Positions 16,559-25,168 of a stretch of DNA of 29,799 bases are shown here, piece after piece; within the stretch, counting starts at the first letter, position 1; each line of letters starts with the position of its first letter. Source of the DNA: Candidatus Neomicrothrix sp. UBA7884 (GTDB taxonomy: Bacteria; Actinomycetota; Acidimicrobiia; Acidimicrobiales; MedAcidi-G1); the NCBI GenBank assembly GCA_002501135.1, contig DLRQ01000009.1, positions 1 through 29,799 on the forward strand, read 5' to 3'. The notes below the pieces were generated by a model. The model was not told the origin of the DNA. It saw only the letters and a list, made by a program, of their open reading frames with translations, and made no database searches. The position numbers and the translations under genes are program-made.

Positions 16559-17689
16559 ATGTCGGGGAACGGCGAGGTCAAGGTTCGTGCAGCAGTTAGT
16601 CGTGGCGTCGGCATGGCCACGTCAATCAAGGAACTCCTCCTGGCTGCACCAGGTGCCGATGAGGTGAGGGTCGCCATCGACGCCTGCGCCGTATGCCACT
16701 CGGACCTCATGTTCCTCGACGGTGGTTGGTCGATTGACTTTCCCGTGGTTCTGGGCCACGAGGCAGCAGGTCGTGTCGTTGAGCTTGGCGAGGGCGTCGA
16801 CAACGTCGCTGCCGGTGACCGGGTTGTCGTCTCGCTGATCCGTGCATGCGGCAATTGCCGGGCATGCCAACGCGGCCACGATGTCGCCTGCACCGGCGAC
16901 CTGGCCCTCCTACACAGAAGTCCGCTGTCGGACCTCGACGGTGAACCGGTGACCCACGGCCTGGGCACTGCAGCGTTTGCCGAACAGGTGGTCGTCCACT
17001 GTTCCCAGGTGGCGGCTTTCCCGGACACCGTGCCGCCCGAAGCGGCGGCCCTCCTTGGGTGCGGGGTCCTCACAGGGGTGGGAGCCGTCACGAATACGGC
17101 CCAGGTCGGAGCTGAGGACGCTGTCGTCGTCATCGGATGTGGAGGAGTCGGCCTTAGTGTGATTCAGGGAGCCCGACTGGCAGGTGCCGATCCGATCATC
17201 GCCGTCGATCCCCTTCCGACGAAACAGGAGGCAGCACTCGGATTCGGCGCCACGCACGCCACAGGACCCGACGGAATCGCCGAACTCCTGACCAAGGCGA
17301 CAGGTGGTCGTCTGGCAGACCACGTGTTCGTCACTACGGCTGCACCTGGGGCCTTTGCCGGTGCCGCAGACCAGCTTGACCGCATGGGGTCCCTGGTTCT
17401 CGTGGGGATTCCAGCCGAGGGCGTGAAGATCAACATAGACCCGGGACTGTTGGCTGTTGCAAACCAGAGAATCCTGGGTTCCAAGATGGGCACCGCCCGC
17501 CTGGCTGAGGACGTTCCCCGCCTGGTCGACCAGTACCTTGCCGGTCTCTTGGACCTCGACAGCATGGTCACGTCAACGCACAGCCTCGACGACATCGACA
17601 CCGCCTTCGCTGAAGCCCGGAGCGGCGAGGCAATAAGGACGGTCGTCGTCTTCGACCACTCAGGCCACACCGGGGACTCCACAAGATGA
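16559..17689 (+). CDS. Zinc-dependent alcohol dehydrogenase (MDR superfamily, class III-like)
   Basis: 376-residue medium-chain dehydrogenase. Catalytic zinc ligands: Cys46 in CAVCHSD, His67 in LGHEAAG and the Cys of LLGCGVLTGVGAV. The structural zinc loop is complete with four cysteines in CGNCRACQRGHDVAC. The Rossmann motif VVVIGCGGVGLSVIQGA is followed by an acidic AVDPL, so NAD is expected. The overall shape resembles glutathione/mycothiol-dependent formaldehyde dehydrogenase-type ADHs, but the substrate cannot be stated. Its stop overlaps the ATG of the enolase-superfamily gene (ATGA), so the two proteins probably work in one pathway: oxidation of an alcohol or aldehyde and an acid-sugar-type reaction. 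Confidence 0.92.
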   Translation: MSGNGEVKVRAAVSRGVGMATSIKELLLAAPGADEVRVAIDACAVCHSDLMFLDGGWSIDFPVVLGHEAAGRVVELGEGVDNVAAGDRVVVSLIRACGNCRACQRGHDVACTGDLALLHRSPLSDLDGEPVTHGLGTAAFAEQVVVHCSQVAAFPDTVPPEAAALLGCGVLTGVGAVTNTAQVGAEDAVVVIGCGGVGLSVIQGARLAGADPIIAVDPLPTKQEAALGFGATHATGPDGIAELLTKATGGRLADHVFVTTAAPGAFAGAADQLDRMGSLVLVGIPAEGVKINIDPGLLAVANQRILGSKMGTARLAEDVPRLVDQYLAGLLDLDSMVTSTHSLDDIDTAFAEARSGEAIRTVVVFDHSGHTGDSTR

Positions 17690-18912
17690 AGGTCGTCTAC
17701 GTGGAGACCTTCGTTGTCGGCAACCCACCGCCACGCCACGGCGGCCGCTACTTCATCTTCGTCACCCTCACCACAGACGGCGGGGTGAAGGGCGTCGGCG
17801 AGGCGTATGTGGCAACTGTCGGGCCCCACATAGTCGCCGAGATGATCGAGGACGTCGCCAGACGCCATCTTGTCGGCGAGAGCCCCTTCAATGTGGAGTC
17901 CTTCTGGCGCCGGGCGATCGGAAGTGGCTACTCGCTACGGCCTGATCCGACGTTGTGCGGTGTGATCAGCGCCCTCGAGATGGCCTGCTGGGACATCATC
18001 GGCAAGGAGACCGGCCGGCCTATCTACGACCTGCTCGGCGGTCGGGTTCATGAGGGCCTGCGCTCCTACACCTATCTGTACCCCCAGGATGAAGACGCCT
18101 ACGCACCGAAGGACGGACCGAACCTATACACCGATCCCGTGCTGGCAGCAGAGCAGGCCGTCCGCGAGGTCGAGCGGGGTTTCACTGCTGTGAAGTTCGA
18201 TCCGGCAGGGCCCTACACGGTGTTCGACGGCCGCCAGCCCTCCCTGGAGCGCCTTGACCTGTCAGAGCGCTACACAGCGGCCATCAGGGAAGCGGTCGGA
18301 GACAGGGCCGACCTGCTGTTTGGAACCCATGGGCAGTTCACCCCGTCAGGTGCGCTGCGCATGGCGAGACGCCTCGAGGCCTACGACCCCCTCTGGTTCG
18401 AGGAGCCGGTTCCCCCAGACGACGTAGACGGCATGGCGAGAGTGGCATCCGGAACCACGATCCCCATCGCCACCGGCGAACGTCTCACGACCGCAGGCGA
18501 GTTCGCAGCTGTCCTCCGGGCAGGGGCGGCGTCGATCCTCCAACCCAACCTGGGGCGCAGCGGTGGCATCCTCCAGGGCAAGAAGATCGCCTCGATGGCC
18601 GAGGTTCATCAGGCTCTGGTGGCACCGCACTGCTACTGCGGACCCGTCGTGGCTGCCGCCAACATCACCCTTGCGGCCTGCTCTCCGAACTTCCTGATCC
18701 TGGAGTCGATCGACGACTGGGGTGGCTTCCACGCCGACCTCCTGGAGACTCCGATCAGGTGGGAGGACGGGATGGTCATACCGTCCGGCGAGCCCGGACT
18801 GGGTGTGGTGCTGGACGAAGATGTCGCGAGGGCCCACCCCTACGAGGGCGACGAACTGCACCTGACCCCGGACCTCGAGCCTCAGCCAACCTCGGAGAAC
18901 CTTCCGACCTGA
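17686..18912 (+). CDS. Mandelate racemase/muconate lactonizing enzyme family (enolase superfamily) protein
   Basis: 408 residues: N-terminal capping domain (about 1-125, with SALEMACWDIIGKETGRPIYDLLGG) then a TIM barrel. VKFDPAGPY (169-177) is the second-strand region. LFGTHGQFTPSG (211-222) is the third-strand region, FEEPVPPDD gives Glu239 and TGERL Glu265, and APHCYCG His315. The spacing 213/239/265 equals the ligand spacing 210/236/262 of mannonate dehydratase ManD as I remember it, and His215 and His315 match His212 and His312. Position 213, normally the Asp ligand, is Gly. Dehydratase of a sugar acid is the nearest guess, but this substitution makes the exact chemistry open. Coupled to the alcohol dehydrogenase upstream. 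Confidence 0.88.
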   Translation: MKVVYVETFVVGNPPPRHGGRYFIFVTLTTDGGVKGVGEAYVATVGPHIVAEMIEDVARRHLVGESPFNVESFWRRAIGSGYSLRPDPTLCGVISALEMACWDIIGKETGRPIYDLLGGRVHEGLRSYTYLYPQDEDAYAPKDGPNLYTDPVLAAEQAVREVERGFTAVKFDPAGPYTVFDGRQPSLERLDLSERYTAAIREAVGDRADLLFGTHGQFTPSGALRMARRLEAYDPLWFEEPVPPDDVDGMARVASGTTIPIATGERLTTAGEFAAVLRAGAASILQPNLGRSGGILQGKKIASMAEVHQALVAPHCYCGPVVAAANITLAACSPNFLILESIDDWGGFHADLLETPIRWEDGMVIPSGEPGLGVVLDEDVARAHPYEGDELHLTPDLEPQPTSENLPT

Positions 18913-18929
18913 CCCTCTCCCACTGGGCG

Positions 18930-18948
18930 ATTGCCGCTTAGCAGCAAT
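18930..18948 (+). promoter_or_regulatory. Imperfect palindrome, candidate IclR operator
   Basis: ATTGCcGC-TTA-GCaGCAAT: two 8-bp arms with a single mismatched pair around a 3-nt centre, ending 3 nt before the TTGACA -35. The position fits an operator for the divergence-free, autoregulated IclR gene just downstream. It could also act as a weak transcription end for the enolase-family gene, but no U tract follows. Confidence 0.45.
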
Positions 18949-18951
18949 ATC

Positions 18952-18979
18952 TTGACAGGTTCCCACATTTCGGTAATCT
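18952..18979 (+). promoter_or_regulatory. Promoter of the IclR/methylamine/DMSP gene run
   Basis: Consensus TTGACA (18952-18957), 16-bp spacer, TAATCT (18974-18979). The ATG of the regulator lies 9 nt after the -10, so the transcript would be leaderless or nearly so. This is the best -35/-10 pair in the window. Confidence 0.65.
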
Positions 18980-18988
18980 ACTCCCGGC

Positions 18989-19756
18989 ATGAATTCTGTA
19001 CAGAGCATTGAACGCGCCCTTTCCCTCATGGAGGAGGCGGCACGCCAGCCGGGTGGCCTCGTCGACCTGGCCCGGCGGACGGACCTTCCCGTCAGCACGG
19101 CAGCACGCATTCTCGGCACCCTCGAGGGCGCCGAGGCAGTGAAGCGCAGCACTGACGGCTCCTACCGAATCGGCTCGCTCGTGCGCAGCATGGGCGAATC
19201 GCTGGATCTTGGAACAGACCTGCTAACCGCCTCCGAACACCACCTGTCAGCAATGGCAGCCGACCTGGATGAGGCGGCATGCATCTCAACGGTCGTGGGC
19301 AATGAGGTGGTGACCGTCCGTCAGGTCGATTCACCAAAGCCAATTCAGGCTGAGGACTGGACAGGAACCCGGGTTCCCCTGCATGCCGGATCAGCCGGCT
19401 TCGTAATCCTGGCAACCTGGCCCGAAGCCGAGGTAGAGGCCTTCCTAGCCGGCAGCCTGCCGACATTCACCGACCACACCGTCGTGGACCCGGACGCCCT
19501 CCGATCTCTGATCAACGATGTCCGTCGCAGGCGTGTCATCTGGACCCACGGCGAGTACGTGGAGGGCCTGTCGAGTTGCGCTGCCGCGATCCTCGATGCA
19601 CGCGGCAACGCCGTGGGTGCCCTGTACACCTACGGGCCCAGCTACCGGTTCCCGCAACCGGATACGGCCTCAGACGTAGCCGCACAGGTTCTCGACCGGG
19701 CAGACAGAGTTTCAGCTGAACTCGGCTACCGGGGGGCGGGGGGCGGTTCTCGGTGA
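18989..19756 (+). CDS. IclR family transcriptional regulator
   Basis: 255 residues. The N-terminal winged HTH (about 1-65) reads SVQSIERALSLMEEAA, GGLVDLARRTDLPVSTAARILGTLE and YRIGSLVRSM, all typical of IclR. The remaining GAF-like effector domain includes CISTVVGNEVVTVRQVDS, VPLHAGSAGFVILA and RRRVIWTHGEYVEGLSSCAAAI, where the late Ser-Cys-Ala segment is the family's ligand pocket region. It is the first gene of the run and its stop overlaps the next start (GTGA), so regulator and enzymes are transcribed together. Effector is probably a betaine, DMSP or a breakdown product; this is inferred from context. Confidence 0.93.
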   Translation: MNSVQSIERALSLMEEAARQPGGLVDLARRTDLPVSTAARILGTLEGAEAVKRSTDGSYRIGSLVRSMGESLDLGTDLLTASEHHLSAMAADLDEAACISTVVGNEVVTVRQVDSPKPIQAEDWTGTRVPLHAGSAGFVILATWPEAEVEAFLAGSLPTFTDHTVVDPDALRSLINDVRRRRVIWTHGEYVEGLSSCAAAILDARGNAVGALYTYGPSYRFPQPDTASDVAAQVLDRADRVSAELGYRGAGGGSR

Positions 19757-21288
19757 CACGTCGCGGCAGGAGTGCACGGGAAGGTGCAAGGCCCAGAACC
19801 CGCAACGTGGCCACAGACCAGCCGTCGTTTGAACAACCGCGGATGCGCCTGGACCCGATCAGGGCGGTGTCCGAAGACGAACTGGAATCAATCCATCTGG
19901 CATCCCTGCGAGTCCTTGCAGAGACAGGTATCGACTTTCTGGATGAGACGGCACGCCGGCAGCTGGCCGAGGCAGGAGCAGACGTGGATGGGGACCGGGT
20001 CCGCTTCGACCCGGACCTGGTCCTCAACCTGGTAGCGACCGCACCAGAGCAGTTCACCCTCCACGGGCTACGGCCCGAGCGGAACCTGACAATGGGCGGT
20101 GACTACATCACCACCACGTCGGTGGCTAGCCCGCCGTTCGTGACCGGCCTGGGCCGTGACCGGCGCGACGGCAACCGCGACGACTACCGCGACCTGATCA
20201 AGCTGGGCCAGGTACTCAACATCATCCACACCTCAGCCGGTTACCCCGTGGAACCGATGGACCTGCACCCATCGGTCCGGCACCTCCACGCCACCCACGA
20301 CATGCTCACGCTCTCTGACAAGCCACCGTTCGTCTACAGCCTCAGCAGACAGCGCAACATCGACGCCATCGAGATGACCCGTATCGCCAGGGACGTCAGC
20401 GACTCCACCATCGACGAACAGGCGTCGATCATCTCCGTCATCAACGCGAGCACGCCGCTGCGCTACGACACGGTGATGCTCCACGGCATTCAGGAGATGT
20501 CGGCCCGGAACCAGGTGATCGTCATCACCCCGTTCACCCTGGCCGGCGCAATGGCGCCGATAACAGTGGCCGGCGCACTGGTACTCCAGAACGCTGAGGC
20601 CCTCGCCGGCATCGCCTACACCCAGGTCGTGAAGTCCGGGGCACCGGTCATCTACGGGGGCTTCACCTCCAACGTCGACATGCGCTCTGGCGCCCCTGCA
20701 TTCGGCACCCCCGAGTACTGGCAGGCATGCCTGATCGGAGGCCAGCTGGCCCGACGCTACGGCCTCCCCTACCGGTCCTCGAACGTGAACGCCTCAAACA
20801 GCGTCGACGCCCAGGCTGCATACGAGAGCGTGTTCTCCCTGTGGGGAGCGGTCATGGGCGGAGTCAACCTGCTGCTCCACGGTGCCGGCTGGCTCGAAGG
20901 CGGCCTCTTGACCTCGTACGAGAAGATGGTCATAGACGCCGACAACCTGAACATGGTCGCGGCCATGCTGAAACCGATCACGGTCGACGACGCCACACTT
21001 GCCGTTGAGGCCATCGCCGAGGTCGGCCCCGCCGGGCACTACTTCGGTACCTCCCACACCCAGGAGCGCTACACCACCGAGCACTTCCAGCCAATGGTCT
21101 CGGACTGGCGCAACTTCGAGAGCTGGAATGAAGGCGGCCGCGTCGAGGCCCATCAGCGGGCCGAAAAGCTGGCCCGTCAGCTTCTGGACTCCCACGAGGA
21201 GCCTCCGATGGACTCCACAATCCGTGCTGAGCTCGACGAGTTCGTAGCCCGGCGGGTAGCCGAAGGCGGCGTCGAGACTGACTACTGA
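19753..21288 (+). CDS. MttB-family (COG5598) trimethylamine/betaine methyltransferase-like protein
   Basis: 511 residues of the MttB superfamily, TIM-barrel enzymes that move a methyl group from a quaternary or tertiary amine to a corrinoid protein. Recognisable segments: LHLASLRVLAETGIDFLD-type start, VIYGGFTSNVDMRSGAPAFGTPEY, GLPYRSSNVNASNSVDAQAAYES and NLLLHGAGWLEGGLLTSYEKMVIDAD. There is no in-frame amber codon, so this is the non-pyrrolysine type, for which glycine betaine is the best known substrate. No corrinoid protein or activator is encoded in this window. The GTG 19753 overlaps the IclR stop; a GTG at 19807 (18 codons in, before ATDQPSF) could instead be the true start since the first residues are Arg-rich and unconserved. 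It precedes the flavoprotein by 29 nt. Confidence 0.88.
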   Translation: MTRRGRSAREGARPRTRNVATDQPSFEQPRMRLDPIRAVSEDELESIHLASLRVLAETGIDFLDETARRQLAEAGADVDGDRVRFDPDLVLNLVATAPEQFTLHGLRPERNLTMGGDYITTTSVASPPFVTGLGRDRRDGNRDDYRDLIKLGQVLNIIHTSAGYPVEPMDLHPSVRHLHATHDMLTLSDKPPFVYSLSRQRNIDAIEMTRIARDVSDSTIDEQASIISVINASTPLRYDTVMLHGIQEMSARNQVIVITPFTLAGAMAPITVAGALVLQNAEALAGIAYTQVVKSGAPVIYGGFTSNVDMRSGAPAFGTPEYWQACLIGGQLARRYGLPYRSSNVNASNSVDAQAAYESVFSLWGAVMGGVNLLLHGAGWLEGGLLTSYEKMVIDADNLNMVAAMLKPITVDDATLAVEAIAEVGPAGHYFGTSHTQERYTTEHFQPMVSDWRNFESWNEGGRVEAHQRAEKLARQLLDSHEEPPMDSTIRAELDEFVARRVAEGGVETDY

Positions 21289-21303
21289 GCAGTGCAATCC
21301 CAC

Positions 21304-21309
21304 AAGGAG
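21304..21309 (+). promoter_or_regulatory. Strong Shine-Dalgarno of the DMGDH-like gene
   Basis: AAGGAG, 8 nt upstream of ATG 21318. This is the strongest ribosome binding site in a window where most starts have none. Confidence 0.6.
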
Positions 21310-21317
21310 CCAGGATC

Positions 21318-23765
21318 ATGAAGCAGCAGACAAAGGTGGTTGTGATCGGCGGAGGTGTCGTCGGATGCAGCGTTCTCTACCACCTCACCGAGGCCGGCTG
21401 GACCGACGTGGTGCTCGTCGAGCGCAAGGAACTCACCGCCGGTTCCACCTGGCACGCGGCAGGTGGAATGCACACCATCAACGGCGATCCGAACGTGGCT
21501 GCCCTTCAGCGCTACACGATCCAGCTCTACAAGGACCTGGAGGAAAGGTCGGGCCAGCCGTGCGGAATACACCTGACCGGCGAGCTGATGCTGGCAGAGA
21601 CCGAGGAGCGCATGGACTGGTTAAAGATGGTCCACGCCCGTAGCCGCTACCTCGGAATGGACACCGAGTTGATCTCGGTGGCCGAAGCCAAGGAGCACCT
21701 CCCCTACATGGAGGAGGAGTTCTTCGTGGGCGCCATGTTCGACCCGGTAGGCGGCCACGTCGACCCGTCCGGGGTGACACACGCCTACGCGGCGTGTGCC
21801 CGCAAGGCCGGTGCCGAGATCTACAGGAACACATGGGCCGAAGACATCGTCCAGCGCGCCGACGGCACCTGGGATGTGGTTACCGAGAACGGAACCATCA
21901 ACGCCGAACACATCGTGAACTGCGGCGGCCTGTGGGCTCGCGAGGTAGGCCGCATGTGTGGCATCGAACTTCCGATCCTCGCCATGGAGCACCAGTACCT
22001 GTTGACCGAGGAGATCCCCGAGTTGCGGTCCTGGCTGGACTCAACCGACGGACACGGCCGCGGTGCCGTCGACTTCGGCGGCGAGATCTACACCCGCGCC
22101 GAGGCCGGCGGCCTTTTACTGGGCACCTATGAGCAGGCAGGCGTTCCGTGGCAGACGAAGGAGACTCCATGGGACTTCGGCTCACAGTTGCTCTCCCCCG
22201 ACCTGGATCGGATCGCTCCGTCTCTCGAGGTGGGCTTTGCCCACTTTCCTATCTTCAACAAGGTCGGCATCAAGCAGGTCATCAACGGGCCGTTCACGTT
22301 CGCCTCCGACGGAAACCCGTTGATCGGGCCCATCCGCGGCCAACGCGGACACTGGGTGGCCTGTGGTGTGATGGCAGGCCTTAGCCAGGGTGGCGGTGTG
22401 GGCCTTGCAGTGGCCAACTGGATAACCACCGGCGATCCGGGGTTCGACGTCTGGGGAATGGACGTGGCCCGCTACGGAGACTGGACCACCCCGGCCTATA
22501 CGCGGGCCAAGGTTCAGGAGAACTACAGCCGTCGCTTCCGAATCTCATTCCCCAACGAGGAGCTACCCGCCGGTCGGCCACTCTTCACCTCACCCATCCA
22601 CGGGCGCCTGACTGAGGCAAACGCCGTGTGGGGTGCCTACTACGGCCTGGAGACGGCCATGTGGTTCCAGAGGCCCGGAGAGGACCCCGTCGAGGACGTC
22701 ACCTTCCGACGCTCCAACGCCTTCGAGGTGGTTGCTGACGAGGTCAGGGGTGTACGCGAGGGCGTCGGCATGATCGAGACCACTGGCTTTGCCAAGCACG
22801 AGTTCTCAGGCCCGGGAGCACGGGAATTCCTGGACCGGATCATGGCAAACCACATTCCAGCCGAAGGTCGCATGGCCCTGACCCCGATGCTGAACCACCA
22901 GGGCATGCTCATCGGCGACTTCACCATTGCGGCACTTCCCACCGCCCTCGGAGACGACGAGCGGTTTCTGGTGCTGGGATCGGGCATCGCCGACGGGTAC
23001 CACGAGCGCTGGTTCAGGGAGCACCTCGACGACTTCGGCGACGGTGCCGGCTACCGGCCCCTGGGCAATGAGCTGACAGGCCTCTCCATCGCCGGACCGG
23101 CATCGCGCGACCTGCTGGCGTCGGTAGCCGAAGAGGACGTGTCCGGCGATGCGTTCAGGTTCCTCGACATCCGCCCGATGTCGCTCGGCGTGGTTCCGGC
23201 CCTCGTTGGTCGCATCACCTTCACAGGCGACCTGGGCTACGAGATCTGGGTGCCGGCATCGCTGCAGGCCCGCCTGTTCGACATGCTCACGGAGGCAGGA
23301 GCGGAACACGACCTGCGCCTGTTCGGCCTGAACGCCCTAAACAGCATGAGGTTCGACAAGAACTTCGGAGGTTGGGCCACCGAGTACCGACCCATCTACA
23401 CGCCGTGGGAGGCGCGGATGGGAATGTTTGTAAAGTTGGACAAGGGTAATTTCATTGGCCGGAAGGCCGCTGCCGCCTCGCATGAAGCCGGGGCTGACCG
23501 CCTGCTCACAGCCTTCACCGTCGACGTTGACGACGCTGACGTGATAGGCAACGAACCCATCTGGCACAACGAAGAGGTCGTCGGCTGGGTCACCTCGGGT
23601 GGCTACGCACACTGGTCGAAAGCTTCCTGCGCCCTCGGTTACGTACCTGCCGGTCTCGCCGATGCCGACGAGGGTTTCGAGATCGAGGTGGTGGGCGTGA
23701 GAAGGCTGGCCAGGCGCATTGCTGAGCCGCTGTTTGACCCGGCTGGAAAGCGCATGCGCTCCTGA
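21318..23765 (+). CDS. Dimethylglycine/sarcosine dehydrogenase-like flavoprotein with GcvT domain
   Basis: 815 residues, close to human DMGDH in length and order. An N-terminal DAO-type FAD domain (VVVIGGGVVGCSVLYHL at 7-23) includes GSTWHAAGG, with His46 at the position that carries covalent FAD in DMGDH. GGHVDPSG, NCGGLWAREVGRM, EHQYLLT, INGPFTFASDGNPLIGP and VACGVMAGLSQGGG follow. From about 430 comes the GcvT/aminomethyltransferase half (LTPMLNHQGMLIGDFT, FTGDLGYEIWVP, GLNALNSMRFDKNFGGW), which in DMGDH binds tetrahydrofolate and captures the methyl carbon. Expected reaction: oxidative N-demethylation of dimethylglycine or sarcosine. It would take over where the MttB-like protein leaves a dimethylated product. 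The DddP gene begins 16 nt after its stop. Confidence 0.9.
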   Translation: MKQQTKVVVIGGGVVGCSVLYHLTEAGWTDVVLVERKELTAGSTWHAAGGMHTINGDPNVAALQRYTIQLYKDLEERSGQPCGIHLTGELMLAETEERMDWLKMVHARSRYLGMDTELISVAEAKEHLPYMEEEFFVGAMFDPVGGHVDPSGVTHAYAACARKAGAEIYRNTWAEDIVQRADGTWDVVTENGTINAEHIVNCGGLWAREVGRMCGIELPILAMEHQYLLTEEIPELRSWLDSTDGHGRGAVDFGGEIYTRAEAGGLLLGTYEQAGVPWQTKETPWDFGSQLLSPDLDRIAPSLEVGFAHFPIFNKVGIKQVINGPFTFASDGNPLIGPIRGQRGHWVACGVMAGLSQGGGVGLAVANWITTGDPGFDVWGMDVARYGDWTTPAYTRAKVQENYSRRFRISFPNEELPAGRPLFTSPIHGRLTEANAVWGAYYGLETAMWFQRPGEDPVEDVTFRRSNAFEVVADEVRGVREGVGMIETTGFAKHEFSGPGAREFLDRIMANHIPAEGRMALTPMLNHQGMLIGDFTIAALPTALGDDERFLVLGSGIADGYHERWFREHLDDFGDGAGYRPLGNELTGLSIAGPASRDLLASVAEEDVSGDAFRFLDIRPMSLGVVPALVGRITFTGDLGYEIWVPASLQARLFDMLTEAGAEHDLRLFGLNALNSMRFDKNFGGWATEYRPIYTPWEARMGMFVKLDKGNFIGRKAAAASHEAGADRLLTAFTVDVDDADVIGNEPIWHNEEVVGWVTSGGYAHWSKASCALGYVPAGLADADEGFEIEVVGVRRLARRIAEPLFDPAGKRMRS

Positions 23766-23781
23766 CCAGGGGGCTAACGCA

Positions 23782-25095
23782 ATGGGAGCACCCGGCACGA
23801 GACCAGAGGACCCCAACGACCCCCTGGTTCAGCGCGCAGCAACTATCGGTAACCGCATCGTCATGGGTCCCGGGGAACCGGCCGTCTCCGAGTGGGTTGC
23901 CGCCGGGCTGGAACTCCCGGACCTGGATGAGATGCAGCGCTACCGCCTGAATCGCATCCAGGAACGGCTGGCCGTCGAGGATGTGGCCGGGGTGCTCCTC
24001 TTTGACCCGCTCAACCAGATGTATGCCACCAACTCGCCGAACATGCAGATGTGGTTCACCCACAACCACGCCCGCTGGGCGTTCGTTGCGACCGACGGAC
24101 CGCTGATCCTGTTCGACTACCAGGCCTGTGAGTTCCTGTCTGCCCACAACCCGTTGATCGACGAGGTCCGGCCGACGACGACCTTCACATACTTCCCTGC
24201 CGGCACCCGTGTCGACGAGCGTGCAACGAAATTCGCAGCCGAGATAGCCGATCTGGTCCGCACCCACGGTGGTGGCAACAACCGGCTGGCCGTCGACGTG
24301 ATCCCGCCGGCGGGATCCACTGCTCTCGTCGCAGAGGGCCTGGTACTCACCGACGGAATGGCCGTCATGGAGAGGGCGCGGGCAGTCAAGGGCCCTGACG
24401 AACTCGCCGCCATGCGATGTTCCATCGAGGCCACGCGGATCTCGTGCCAGAAGATGTTCGAGACCATGGAACCGGGTATGACCGAGCAGGCGCTGTGGGC
24501 CGTTCTATGGGCGGAGATGCTGGCCCGGGGCGGCGAGTGGATGGAATGCCGCCTGCTGGTGTCGGGGCCACGCACCAACCCGTGGTTCCAGGAGTGCAGC
24601 AGCCGGGTGGTAGAGAACGGCGACTTCGTCGCGTTCGACACCGACCTGGTGGGTGCCTACGGGATGATGACCGACATCTCCCGCACCTGGATATGTGGCG
24701 ATGCGGCACCGACGCCTCAGCAACGACACGTCCACGAACTGGCAGTTGAGCAGGTCACACGCAACATCGACCTCCTCACCCCGGGCCGGACCTTCCGCGA
24801 ACTGACCCACGGGGCGTGGATGCCGCCTGTCGACGAGTACCGGCACTACTCCTGTCTGTACCACGGGGTCGGCCAATGCGATGAATGGCCGGACATCAAG
24901 TTCCCCGCGGACTGGGATGCAGGCGGCTACGACGGCGTGCTCGAAGCCGGCATGGTCCTGACGGTCGAGTCGTACGTCGGCGCCTACGCCGGTGGTCAGG
25001 GGATCAAGTTGGAGAACCAGGTCCTCGTCACCGACACCGGGCCCGAGAACCTCTCTCCCTGGTCGCTGGCCCTGGATTCCTTCCACACCCTCTGA
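23782..25095 (+). CDS. dddP: DddP-type DMSP lyase (M24 peptidase fold)
   Basis: 437 residues of the M24 metallopeptidase fold. The N-terminal part (VSEWVAAGLELPDLDEMQRYR, LLFDPLNQMYATNSPNMQMW, THNHARW) strongly resembles DddP, the enzyme cleaving dimethylsulfoniopropionate to DMS and acrylate, rather than creatinase or prolidase. Metal ligands are complete: Asp286 and Asp288 (FDTD), Asp298 (TDISRTW), His361 (YHGVG), Glu396 (VESY) and Glu411 (KLENQ). Asp367 in CDEWPD corresponds to the proposed catalytic Asp377 of Ruegeria DddP, and Tyr356 to Tyr366; spacings 10, 6, 35 and 15 match that protein as I recall it. The ATG 23782 has AGGGGG 8 nt upstream; the open frame to 23719 overlaps the previous gene. 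Cytoplasmic, no signal peptide. Confidence 0.85.
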   Translation: MGAPGTRPEDPNDPLVQRAATIGNRIVMGPGEPAVSEWVAAGLELPDLDEMQRYRLNRIQERLAVEDVAGVLLFDPLNQMYATNSPNMQMWFTHNHARWAFVATDGPLILFDYQACEFLSAHNPLIDEVRPTTTFTYFPAGTRVDERATKFAAEIADLVRTHGGGNNRLAVDVIPPAGSTALVAEGLVLTDGMAVMERARAVKGPDELAAMRCSIEATRISCQKMFETMEPGMTEQALWAVLWAEMLARGGEWMECRLLVSGPRTNPWFQECSSRVVENGDFVAFDTDLVGAYGMMTDISRTWICGDAAPTPQQRHVHELAVEQVTRNIDLLTPGRTFRELTHGAWMPPVDEYRHYSCLYHGVGQCDEWPDIKFPADWDAGGYDGVLEAGMVLTVESYVGAYAGGQGIKLENQVLVTDTGPENLSPWSLALDSFHTL

Positions 25096-25168
25096 TCCGT
25101 CCGATTCTGGTTCCCTACATGCCTACCGGTACCCTCGTGCGATCCGTTCAACCACGCTGGAGAACCCA

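Noticed and set aside
20880..20940. Possible pyrrolysine (amber) codon in the MttB-like gene
   Set aside because: The segment around GAGWLEGGLLTS reads through without any in-frame TAG; it is a non-pyrrolysine family member.
23590..24267. 225-codon minus-strand frame across the DMGDH/dddP junction
   Set aside because: Overlaps two strongly supported genes on the other strand; composition is typical of antisense shadow.
25121..25136. TACCGGTA palindrome and TACCCT as a separate promoter for the MFE-2-like SDR
   Set aside because: The start has a good ribosome site and the spacing from the hexamer is long; the evidence is too weak to call a promoter.
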